DNA of 15,222 nt from an uncultured Robinsoniella sp. GTDB taxonomy: Bacteria > Bacillota > Clostridia > Lachnospirales > Lachnospiraceae. The stretch covers positions 1 to 15,222 of the forward strand of contig UQCR01000143.1 of assembly GCA_900539655.1 (NCBI GenBank), written 5' to 3'. Each line of letters opens with the position of its first letter. Within the stretch, counting starts at the first letter, position 1. The position numbers and the translations under genes were made by a program. Below the pieces are notes generated by a model. It made no database searches. It was not told where the DNA came from and saw only the letters and a list, made by a program, of their open reading frames with translations. This document shows, piece after piece, positions 1 to 6,447 of this stretch.

Positions 1-60
1 ACCCAAATATAAGTCATATAATAGAACCCTATAAAACGTTCGCTGTAGTACTAGTCAAAT

Positions 61-750
61 CTATGCTTTATAAAATGCCGCCAGTTCATCCGGCATAGGA
101 AGAATAAAATGCCGGTTTTTATAAATCAACAGTTCTCTTTTACTTAAATTTTTACATGCCCGGGATACATTTTCCCGGGGTGCTCCCAACAAGTCTGCCA
201 GCAGGTTCATAGTGAGTTCCACATCAATTTTAATACCCTCTTCCGTTTCCACACCAAAGTCACGTCCCAGCTTCCAGAGTTTTGCCGCAATCTTACGCTC
301 CAGGTACATATTCCCGGTTGTATTTTTCAACTGATGGCTCATCCTCCACAAATACCGTTCATAGACTCTCATTACCCCATGCATAAGTGCCGGTTCCTGG
401 TCCATCCATTTTAAAAAGTCATTTTTTCTGATTTGAAGCAGCTTTAAGGGACAGACTGCTTCACAAAATACTGATACTGGCTTTTCACTTAAAATATTAT
501 GATTGATCAGATTGCCTTTTCCCAGAATGAAAATAATTTTGCGGTTTCCATGTTTTGTAATATTGTAAACAGATGCTTTTCCACTGATAATAATGTAAAC
601 AAAGTTCACAACGTCCTTTGCATGAAATATAACCTCCGACTTTTCATAAGATACCACCGAAGACTGGTTTAAGATTGTCTGGATCATACTGCAGGGGATT
701 TCCTTAAAAAAATCCAGCTTTTTCATTTCGTTAATGGATATCTCTTTCAT
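61..750 (-). CDS. Crp/Fnr-family transcriptional regulator
   Basis: A 229-residue regulator with the usual length and order of the family: an N-terminal cyclic-nucleotide-binding-type beta-roll (about residues 15-110), a dimerisation helix (about 112-140) and a C-terminal Crp-type winged helix-turn-helix (about 150-217). The recognition helix reads PRENVSRACKNL, with R192-E193-x3-R197 matching the R-E-x3-R triad with which E. coli CRP reads TGTGA; S196 resembles FNR. Cysteines at 20, 96, 100 and 199 do not form the classical FNR iron-sulfur cluster, so the signal sensed is unknown. The start is set by AAGGAGT eight bases before the ATG. The gene lies 21 bases after the FNT channel gene on the same strand, so the two are almost certainly co-transcribed. 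A near-consensus TGTGA-type site sits in the operon promoter (1626-1641), suggesting autoregulation. Family is certain; target and ligand are inferred or unknown. Confidence 0.93.
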   Translation of the reverse strand: MKEISINEMKKLDFFKEIPCSMIQTILNQSSVVSYEKSEVIFHAKDVVNFVYIIISGKASVYNITKHGNRKIIFILGKGNLINHNILSEKPVSVFCEAVCPLKLLQIRKNDFLKWMDQEPALMHGVMRVYERYLWRMSHQLKNTTGNMYLERKIAAKLWKLGRDFGVETEEGIKIDVELTMNLLADLLGAPRENVSRACKNLSKRELLIYKNRHFILPMPDELAAFYKA

Positions 751-771
751 ACTGGTACTCCTTATCTCTGA

Positions 772-1545
772 TTATTTTTTTCTTTGCTTGGAAATCACGC
801 AATAAGGAACGGCGACGAAAAGAATTCCGCCAATCATATTACCAAGCGTAACTACTAAGAGATTATATACAAATCCTCCCAGGCTCACCGCAAAGGTATA
901 TGGATCTAAAAGTCCTACAGTTAAAAGGGTCATATTGGCAATGCTGTGCTCAAACCCAACCGTAATAAATACAAACAGGCACCAGAAGATCATAATGAGT
1001 TTACCAGCTTCTGATTTGCATTTAAATCCGCACCATACTGCTATACATACAAGTATATTACATAAAATTCCCCTTGTCAGCAGTGGTAAGAAAGAAACTG
1101 CCATTTTGGCTTCCGATGTTTTCGCAATAAATTCTCCCACCGGTCCGCTGGCAAGTCCTGTCACATGATATAAAATACCCAGTATCACAGCCCCCAGCAG
1201 ATTGCCGATCCAACAGATTACCCATAAAACCAGCGTATCTTTAAAGGTCACTTCTTTTCTGAGCATACCAACCGTCATAACGAAATTATTTCCGGTAAAT
1301 AATTCCGCACCGGCAATTACAACAAGACTCAATGCAACACCAAAGCATGCGCCCATAACAATTTTTGCTGCCGGTGAACCAGCTGCATTTAAAATGCCTC
1401 CAGCGGTAAATATCAGCAGTATACCAAATCCTATGTACATCCCTCCAAATAAAGACGCCAGAAAATATCCCACCGGGTTGCTCTTTAACAGATTTACTTT
1501 TGCTTTTGATGCATTACATACAAGTCCTACTTCCTCCTGAAACAT
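772..1545 (-). CDS. Formate/nitrite transporter (FNT) family channel
   Basis: A 257-residue inner-membrane protein with six hydrophobic segments, the normal size for FocA/NirC-type pentameric channels that move small monovalent anions (formate, nitrite, hydrosulfide). Family landmarks are visible: LFTGNN (82-87) at the omega-loop position, RGILCNILVCIAVW (158-171) equivalent to the conserved N-W-L-V-C segment, and GFEHSIANM (197-205) carrying the central pore histidine, H200. The start follows an excellent ribosome site, GGAAGGAG, and the protein begins MFQEEVG. It is first in an operon with the Crp/Fnr regulator. The promoter has TATAAT at 1599-1604 and a TGTGA-type operator at the class II position, so expression probably depends on a Crp/Fnr activator. 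The substrate cannot be decided from sequence; nitrite and formate are both plausible in an anaerobe, and no nitrite reductase or formate lyase gene is in view. Confidence 0.93.
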   Translation of the reverse strand: MFQEEVGLVCNASKAKVNLLKSNPVGYFLASLFGGMYIGFGILLIFTAGGILNAAGSPAAKIVMGACFGVALSLVVIAGAELFTGNNFVMTVGMLRKEVTFKDTLVLWVICWIGNLLGAVILGILYHVTGLASGPVGEFIAKTSEAKMAVSFLPLLTRGILCNILVCIAVWCGFKCKSEAGKLIMIFWCLFVFITVGFEHSIANMTLLTVGLLDPYTFAVSLGGFVYNLLVVTLGNMIGGILFVAVPYCVISKQRKK

Positions 1546-1598
1546 AAAAATCTCCTTCCTTTTCCTCTTTTGCTTTCAATCAATTGCTTTTCATAGTT

Positions 1599-1604
1599 AT
1601 TATA
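1599..1604 (-). promoter_or_regulatory. -10 element of the FNT/Crp operon promoter
   Basis: On the minus strand this is a perfect TATAAT, about 53 bases upstream of the FNT start codon. No good -35 hexamer lies 17 bases upstream. The position is instead occupied by the TGTGA-type site, as expected for an activator-dependent class II promoter. Confidence 0.7.
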
Positions 1605-1625
1605 TCCCAGGAGATTCACTCAGTC

Positions 1626-1641
1626 GGTGATGATCGTCACA
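1626..1641 (-). promoter_or_regulatory. CRP/FNR-type operator (TGTGA-N6-TCACC)
   Basis: Read on the minus strand the site is TGTGACGATCATCACC, one base away from the TGTGA-N6-TCACA consensus. Its centre lies between 1633 and 1634, with 29 bases to the first base of the TATAAT at 1604. That puts it at -41.5 if the -10 occupies -12 to -7. This is the canonical spacing for class II activation by CRP or FNR. The regulator encoded in the same operon carries the R-E-x3-R recognition helix that reads TGTGA, so it is the natural candidate to bind here; this assignment is inference. Confidence 0.72.
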
Positions 1642-1683
1642 GTTTGACAAAAAATAATCAATCTTTTGGGGATTCCCTGCCTC

Positions 1684-1712
1684 TTGAAGCATTTCCCTAT
1701 CTATGTTATCTT
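1684..1712 (+). promoter_or_regulatory. Predicted sigma-A promoter of the HD gene
   Basis: TTGAAG (1684-1689), a 17-base spacer and TATCTT (1707-1712) resemble a sigma-A promoter. Transcription would start near 1719, about 40 bases before the ATG at 1759. This also argues against the longer reading frame that opens at 1666. Confidence 0.5.
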
Positions 1713-1758
1713 TATGAGTAGTATTTCATATATTAATGCAACCCAGAAAGGAATTATT

Positions 1759-2529
1759 ATGATCGATTTTAAAAAAGCGAAAGAAGAATTTGAAAAATAC
1801 TTAGATGACTATGACCGCAATAATGATAAGATCAATCTGAAAATCATACATACCTATGGCGTTATGGACTACAGCGAAAAAGTGGCTGGCAGAATGCATC
1901 TTTCCCAGGAAGACATCGATCTGGCTAAAATTATTGCCCTGCTTCATGATATCGGAAGGTTCGAACAGTTAAAACGCTATGACAGCTTTCAACCCGATAC
2001 CATGGACCATGCATCCTATGGCGAGCAGATCCTGTTTGATAAAGGAATGATCCGCCGTTTCGCAGCAGACAGCAGATGGGATGGCATTATAAGAACTGCA
2101 ATTGCCCATCACAGTGATTTTGCCCTCAAGGGCATAGACGATCCCCGTACCTTGCTCCATTCCAAACTGATTCGGGATGCAGATAAGCTGGATAACTGCC
2201 GTGTAAAGCTGGAAGAATCCATTCCTACCCTGTTAGGTGCTACTCCGGCTGAAGTAGGTCTCACTTCCGTCAGCCCGGCAGTTGCAGAAAGTTTCTTTCG
2301 AAATGAATCCATTCTTTCCTCTGACCGGAAAACACTGATTGATTATTGGATCTCTTATCTGGCTTATTTCTTTGATATTAACTTTAAAGAAAGTCTGCAG
2401 ATCATAGAAGAGCATCAATTTATCAGCCGAATTATCAAACGAATCCCCTATAAAAATCCTGCTACCTGTAAGATTATGGGTGAAATGGAACGGACCTTGA
2501 ATGAATTTGTGAAACAGGCCTGCTTATAA
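1759..2529 (+). CDS. HD-domain phosphohydrolase
   Basis: A 256-residue cytosolic protein of the HD superfamily of metal-dependent phosphohydrolases. The metal-binding residues are in the usual order: H31 (IHTYGV), H63-D64 (LLHDIGRF), H84, H117-H118 (AIAHHSDF) and D140 (IRDADKLDN). The extra histidines between the HD pair and the last aspartate suggest a two- or three-metal site, as in nucleotidases and related enzymes. The substrate cannot be told from sequence. The frame is open from 1666, but the ATG at 1759 has AGAAAGGA just ahead of it and the first 31 codons of the longer frame overlap the predicted promoter, so the shorter form is chosen. It is divergent from the FNT operon, with no partner on its own strand, and ends about 90 bases before a strong terminator. 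Confidence 0.88.
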   Translation: MIDFKKAKEEFEKYLDDYDRNNDKINLKIIHTYGVMDYSEKVAGRMHLSQEDIDLAKIIALLHDIGRFEQLKRYDSFQPDTMDHASYGEQILFDKGMIRRFAADSRWDGIIRTAIAHHSDFALKGIDDPRTLLHSKLIRDADKLDNCRVKLEESIPTLLGATPAEVGLTSVSPAVAESFFRNESILSSDRKTLIDYWISYLAYFFDINFKESLQIIEEHQFISRIIKRIPYKNPATCKIMGEMERTLNEFVKQACL

Positions 2530-2615
2530 ATTGGACTGCCCATCTGAAGATTCTATCTTGATTAAAGCAACTGTTTCAATTTAAGTTTTAACAGAGGCTA
2601 TAAAACACCCTTAAC

Positions 2616-2675
2616 AAAATGGGTTAGCTGGCATCGTCTGTGCCAGCTAACCCATTTTATTAGGGATGTTTTTTT
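2616..2675 (+). terminator. Rho-independent terminator, 18-bp perfect stem
   Basis: The arms at 2616-2633 and 2641-2658 are perfect complements around a seven-base loop, and seven T residues follow at 2669-2675. It terminates the HD gene. The GNAT gene converges from the other side and the same hairpin could stop it too, although the T content on the minus strand is poor. Confidence 0.9.
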
Positions 2676-2733
2676 ACAGTCCCTGTATCCTGTTAATGAT
2701 TCACATTTCTTTTCTTACAAGATCTATTCCTTT

Positions 2734-2823
2734 GATCCTGTCTATTTCTTTGATCCTGTCTAATCCTCTGATCCTGTCTATTTCTTTGATCCTGTCTAAT
2801 CCTCTAATCCTGTCTATTTCCTA
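2734..2823. repeat. 18-bp tandem repeat, five units
   Basis: Units start at 2734, 2752, 2770, 2788 and 2806. They alternate between two versions, GATCCTGTCTATTTCTTT and GATCCTGTCTAATCCTCT, giving a 36-bp higher-order period. The fifth is slightly diverged (AATCC start, CTA end), and a degenerate partial copy precedes at 2721-2733. The array covers the stop codon of the GNAT gene (2814-2816). Read on the minus strand one frame away from that gene, it is open and encodes alternating KEIDRI and RGLDRI. The unit is too short, and without spacers, to be CRISPR. Confidence 0.9.
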
Positions 2824-3386
2824 TCCCTGATTTCCACCCATCTTTTAAATACGGCGTCCTCAAACATACAGTGATAAATTCTGCTCAGTTCTTCATATAC
2901 ATTAACTTCATTATCACCGTCAAACGGCAGAATCATGGTCCGGTATTCCACACCAAACAGCTTACTTGTGACCTCCGTCTGATGCAGACCGTTTTTCTCA
3001 TAGAATACAATTCTTCGCTCCATGATGCCCAGGTCTTCTTCTTTTTCTGCAAAATCAGGATTTTCCACCTCCAGGATAATTCCCCTGGAATTCGTCATGT
3101 TCTTAGCCAGAAGATCTAAAAAGAGACTGCCATAACCGCCGCATCTTTTATTTCTGCAAATTGCAAAATAATCCAGCAGCACATAATGTTCTTCTCCCGG
3201 TGTTACAAAAAGTGCATAGCCTGTCAGTTCTTCATCATTGTAAAGACCATAGGCTGAATAAACTCCTTCATTCCACATACCCTCGATACGTGAAAAGGGT
3301 TTTACCTCTGCTTCGGGAAAATCAAAAACCAAGTGTTCTACATATATTTCCCTGACCTGTTCCAATGTTAATTTTTTTAAATTCAT
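2814..3386 (-). CDS. GNAT-family N-acetyltransferase
   Basis: A 190-residue Gcn5-related acetyltransferase. Visible hallmarks are the acetyl-CoA pyrophosphate loop R81-C-G-G-Y-G86 (R-x-x-G-x-G) after the strand LLDYFAI, and VFYEKNG (127-133), the usual motif D/B segment. The acceptor substrate is unknown. The frame is open to a TTG at 3449, but the ATG at 3386 has AGGGA at a good distance and begins MNLKKLT, so it is preferred. The last 30 or so residues are less conserved-looking, and the stop codon lies inside an 18-bp tandem repeat. A single extra A in the AAA codon before the stop would extend the protein through the repeats to 2701. A minus-strand promoter lies at 3492-3520. The gene is convergent with the HD gene and divergent from the ATPase gene. 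Confidence 0.85.
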   Translation of the reverse strand: MNLKKLTLEQVREIYVEHLVFDFPEAEVKPFSRIEGMWNEGVYSAYGLYNDEELTGYALFVTPGEEHYVLLDYFAICRNKRCGGYGSLFLDLLAKNMTNSRGIILEVENPDFAEKEEDLGIMERRIVFYEKNGLHQTEVTSKLFGVEYRTMILPFDGDNEVNVYEELSRIYHCMFEDAVFKRWVEIRDRK

Positions 3387-3491
3387 TTTCATTCCCTGCA
3401 GCCTGTGTATAAGATGCAAACTGTGCATCGATTTTTCATACAGGCTCAATCTTTCTAAATATTTGCTGCGTTTTTAAGTGTCTTATTCGCT

Positions 3492-3520
3492 ATTATACCC
3501 TATCAGCCTTTAAAATACAA
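3492..3520 (-). promoter_or_regulatory. Predicted sigma-A promoter of the GNAT gene
   Basis: On the minus strand, TTGTAT (3520-3515), a 17-base spacer and a perfect TATAAT (3497-3492). Transcription would start near 3485, about 100 bases before the preferred ATG. Confidence 0.65.
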
Positions 3521-3563
3521 TATTGTTTTGTCCTCGGTCTGTGTCCAAACACCCACGAAGTAC

Positions 3564-3592
3564 TTGTATCTTTCTATTTTTTAAGGTAATAT
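3564..3592 (+). promoter_or_regulatory. Possible promoter of the ABC-class ATPase gene
   Basis: TTGTAT (3564-3569), a 17-base spacer and TAATAT (3587-3592), about 48 bases upstream of the start codon. Both boxes are imperfect, so this is a weak call. Confidence 0.4.
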
Positions 3593-3639
3593 GTTTTTTA
3601 GAAAAGAATATCACGTTTTAAAGAAAGGACCTGACATAG

Positions 3640-5343
3640 ATGAAAACTTCAAATGACCTGCAGCGCCTGCTTCAGACAATTGACCACAAAAGCTATCCCG
3701 CATATAAAGATACCCGGGGCAACTATGATTTTTCTACTTATACCTTAAATATCGACCATGTCCAGGGCGATCCTTTTGCATCTCCCTCCAGGCTAAGTGT
3801 GGCGGTAGACGGTAAAAAAGCCGGATTCCCTGCTGTTCTGTTTGACTGCCCCCATAAACGCATTGCTTTACAGGATTATCTTCTTCGTTTATTCAGCCAG
3901 AAAATCAGCCAGTATAATTTTAAGGCTAAAGGTTCCGGTAAAAGCGGATTAATATCCGTAAGCCATTGCAGCCAGGAAATACTGGAACGCACTGCCTGTG
4001 AAATCGATCCAGCCACAGGCAGGATTCTGGTTCGGTTTGAAGCAGGATTTCCAGCAAACGGAAGAACCATCAACTCCTCACAGCTAGTCCGCATTCTCTT
4101 TGATTTTCTCCCGGATTGTGTAAACAGTACGCTGTTTTATGGTAAATTAAATGCCAAAAAAGTGCAGTCGGTGATTTATCTTGCCGAGGACCAGCAGTAT
4201 ATCAGGGAACAGCTTCCCCTTTTGGGCCTCACTGCTTTTGTTGCAGACGGCTCGGTTCTGCCAAGGGAATCCGGTGTTTCGTCACGGCCCATGAGGGATG
4301 GAATTGCTTTCGTTTCACCGGACTCCTTAAAGGTTACCCTCACGCTCCCACACCGTGGAAATATCAGCGGAATGGGTATCAAAAAGGGAATCACTTTGAT
4401 CGTGGGCGGCGGTTACCATGGTAAATCCACACTTTTAAAAGCCCTGGAGCTTGGCATATACAATCACATTTCCGGTGACGGACGTGAATATGTCATAACA
4501 GAAGATACCGCACTGAAGATACGTGCAGAAGACGGCAGAAGCATTAAAAGCACCGATATCTCCATGTTTGTCAACAATCTGCCAAATAAAAAAAATACCG
4601 TGGCATTCTGTACGGAAGATGCCAGCGGAAGTACTTCCCAGGCTGCAAATGTCATCGAAGGAATGGAAAGCGGCACTTCCCTCTTTTTGATAGATGAAGA
4701 TACCTGTGCAACGAACTTTATGATTCGGGATGAACTGATGCAGCGTGTCGTTCACCGGGATCAGGAACCGATTACCCCTTTTATTGAAAGAGCCCGTTAT
4801 TTGTTTGAAGAAAAAGGAATCTCATCCATTATTGTTGCCGGCAGCTCCGGCTCATACTTTCATATAGCAGATTGTATACTGCAGATGGACCGGTACGAAC
4901 CGAAGGAAATTACGGAATTTGCCAAGCAGGAAGCCCTGGCATTCCCAGCCGTAACAGAATCAAAAGCAATTCCTCCAATGCCGTCTTTCAAGCGTGCCCC
5001 GGGTCCCAATCCTGATATTAAGAATAACAACCGGCTTAAAATGAAAACTATGGGAAAAGATTCCCTGCTGATTAACCATGAAACAATCGACCTTCGCTAT
5101 GTGGAGCAGCTGGTAGATTCGGAGCAGACAACTGCACTTGGTTACATTTTAGCATATGCTGAAAATAACCTGCTGAATGGCAGAAATGACCTGCGCAGTA
5201 TAGTATCCGCTATTCGCCGTCTGGTAGAGCGTAATGGGCTTTCCGCAATTGTATCCGGCAGTTACCTGCCTGTAAATCTGGCTATGCCACGGGATCAGGA
5301 GATATATGCCTGCTTCAATCGTTACCGCTCCTTACATCTATAA
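3640..5343 (+). CDS. ABC-class P-loop ATPase (PF09818 family)
   Basis: A 567-residue soluble protein matching the 'predicted ATPase of the ABC class' family. The Walker A motif is GGGYHGKST (256-264). An ABC-signature-like segment DASGSTSQA (328-336) is followed by Walker B with catalytic acid LFLIDEDTCATNF (348-360, D352-E353). The N-terminal 240 residues form the family-specific domain, and the last 110 or so form a helical C-terminal region. No membrane segments are visible and no permease gene is adjacent, so it is not a transporter subunit in the usual sense. The function of the family is not known to me, though the architecture recalls ABC ATPases acting on nucleic acids or ribosomes. 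The ribosome site AGAAAGGA lies ten bases before the ATG. It is monocistronic, followed within a few bases by a strong terminator. Confidence 0.88.
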   Translation: MKTSNDLQRLLQTIDHKSYPAYKDTRGNYDFSTYTLNIDHVQGDPFASPSRLSVAVDGKKAGFPAVLFDCPHKRIALQDYLLRLFSQKISQYNFKAKGSGKSGLISVSHCSQEILERTACEIDPATGRILVRFEAGFPANGRTINSSQLVRILFDFLPDCVNSTLFYGKLNAKKVQSVIYLAEDQQYIREQLPLLGLTAFVADGSVLPRESGVSSRPMRDGIAFVSPDSLKVTLTLPHRGNISGMGIKKGITLIVGGGYHGKSTLLKALELGIYNHISGDGREYVITEDTALKIRAEDGRSIKSTDISMFVNNLPNKKNTVAFCTEDASGSTSQAANVIEGMESGTSLFLIDEDTCATNFMIRDELMQRVVHRDQEPITPFIERARYLFEEKGISSIIVAGSSGSYFHIADCILQMDRYEPKEITEFAKQEALAFPAVTESKAIPPMPSFKRAPGPNPDIKNNNRLKMKTMGKDSLLINHETIDLRYVEQLVDSEQTTALGYILAYAENNLLNGRNDLRSIVSAIRRLVERNGLSAIVSGSYLPVNLAMPRDQEIYACFNRYRSLHL

Positions 5344-5349
5344 GCAAAA

Positions 5350-5396
5350 GGCGGCGGTGGATGTGTAATTATTTACACATCCACTGCCGTCTTTTT
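5350..5396 (+). terminator. Terminator between convergent genes
   Basis: The arms at 5350-5368 and 5373-5391 form a 19-bp stem with two G-U pairs around a TTAT loop, followed by TTTTT at 5392-5396. It starts only seven bases after the ATPase stop codon. The last T of the tract belongs to the stop codon of the opposing oxidoreductase gene. On the minus strand the hairpin is followed by CTTTTGC, so it probably acts on both transcripts. Confidence 0.88.
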
Positions 5397-6382
5397 CATT
5401 TTAAGTCAGCAGGAAATGTTATTCCAAGCTGCCTGCGCGCTTCATCGATTATCCACATTGTATCAAGGCTCGCCTTATGGTAATTTTGAATTTCCTTTTC
5501 TTCTCCATGATCGATCAAATCCATAAAACGGTTTAATTCATACTGCATATCATCCTGCAGGTTTCCTGCAAATAAACACTCTTCTTCCCCTGTATAATAA
5601 CGGATTTTTACTTCCTCTGGAATATTAATGTGGGGTATGATCATACACCCCTTTTCTCCCTGGATTTCACTGACCTGATAACTGTTGGTGATCTTAGAAT
5701 AAACAAGCTCTGCAATAAAATCACCGTAGTCTGCAAGCACTGTACCCGTCCCGTCAATGCTGCCCTCCAACTGGACACCGGCAGCTTTCATTTCCTTCGG
5801 TTTTCCAAATAGATATGATGCTGCATATATGCAGTAAGTACCAATATCCATAATAGCTCCGTTAGACAGCTCCGGCCGGAATGCATTTTCAACAATACCC
5901 TCTTTAAACTTATCGTATCTGGAGGAATACTGGCAATAGGTAAAATGTACCCTGCGCACGGTGCCAATCTTTTTTAATCCTTCTTCCACAGCTTTCATTC
6001 CAGGTGTAAAGACAGGACGCATGGCTTCCAATAATACTTTATTATTATTTTCAGCTGCCTCCAGCATTTCCTTTAATTCCAATGAATTTGACGCAACCGG
6101 TTTTTCGCATAAGACATGTTTTCCTGCATTTAACATCTGAACAGACTGGGCTGCATGTAAAAAAGTAGGACTTGCAATATATACCGCGTCTACCTTATCG
6201 TCTGCTGCCAGTTCTTCCAGCGTTGTATAAGTCTTTTGTGCTCCATACAGGTCTGCATATTCTTTTGCTCTTTTCTCCGTTCTGGAATATACCCCATACA
6301 GCCTAAAACCTGCACAATGTGCTGCGGCTTGTAATAATCGGTCTGTAATAAAATTTGTTCCGATAACTGCAAAATTCACCAT
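5396..6382 (-). CDS. Gfo/Idh/MocA-family NAD(P)-dependent oxidoreductase
   Basis: A 328-residue dehydrogenase with an N-terminal Rossmann domain and a C-terminal alpha/beta substrate domain. The dinucleotide loop is VIGTNFITD (6-14), a known variant of the usual GxGxxG. The Gfo/Idh signature CEKPVAS is at 92-98, with K94 the expected catalytic lysine. The second signature, MDIGTYCIYA (178-187), has tyrosine (Y183) where inositol dehydrogenases have the catalytic histidine, as in glucose-fructose oxidoreductase and dihydrodiol dehydrogenases. The substrate is therefore probably a sugar or polyol derivative but unassigned; the N-terminus recalls Bacillus YulF-like proteins. The start is set by GGAGG seven bases before the ATG, and a longer frame to a GTG at 6418 lacks such support. 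It follows the M16 peptidase gene by 65 bases with no terminator between, so co-transcription is likely. Confidence 0.9.
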   Translation of the reverse strand: MVNFAVIGTNFITDRLLQAAAHCAGFRLYGVYSRTEKRAKEYADLYGAQKTYTTLEELAADDKVDAVYIASPTFLHAAQSVQMLNAGKHVLCEKPVASNSLELKEMLEAAENNNKVLLEAMRPVFTPGMKAVEEGLKKIGTVRRVHFTYCQYSSRYDKFKEGIVENAFRPELSNGAIMDIGTYCIYAASYLFGKPKEMKAAGVQLEGSIDGTGTVLADYGDFIAELVYSKITNSYQVSEIQGEKGCMIIPHINIPEEVKIRYYTGEEECLFAGNLQDDMQYELNRFMDLIDHGEEKEIQNYHKASLDTMWIIDEARRQLGITFPADLK

Positions 6383-6447
6383 TTGTTTTCCTCCGCTCCT
6401 TGATCTGTGCATATCCACTTTATTATTTATCTATTCTTTATTAATAT

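Noticed and set aside
935..1540. Plus-strand open frames opposite the FNT gene
   Set aside because: They lie antisense to a clear membrane-channel gene and have no family-like sequence or ribosome sites; they are composition shadows.
1666..1758. A longer N-terminus for the HD protein from the ATG at 1666
   Set aside because: It overlaps a good promoter (1684-1712), lacks a ribosome site and precedes an ATG with AGAAAGGA at 1759.
2721..2823. CRISPR-like array
   Set aside because: The repeat is only 18 bp, directly tandem and without spacers, and no cas genes are present.
3387..3449. TTG start at 3449 for the GNAT gene
   Set aside because: Its AGAAAG sits one base from the codon, too close, whereas the ATG at 3386 has a well-spaced AGGGA.
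6383..6418. GTG start at 6418 for the Gfo/Idh gene
   Set aside because: The extra residues are encoded by the GGAGG ribosome site region itself, and the Rossmann fold begins right after the ATG at 6382.
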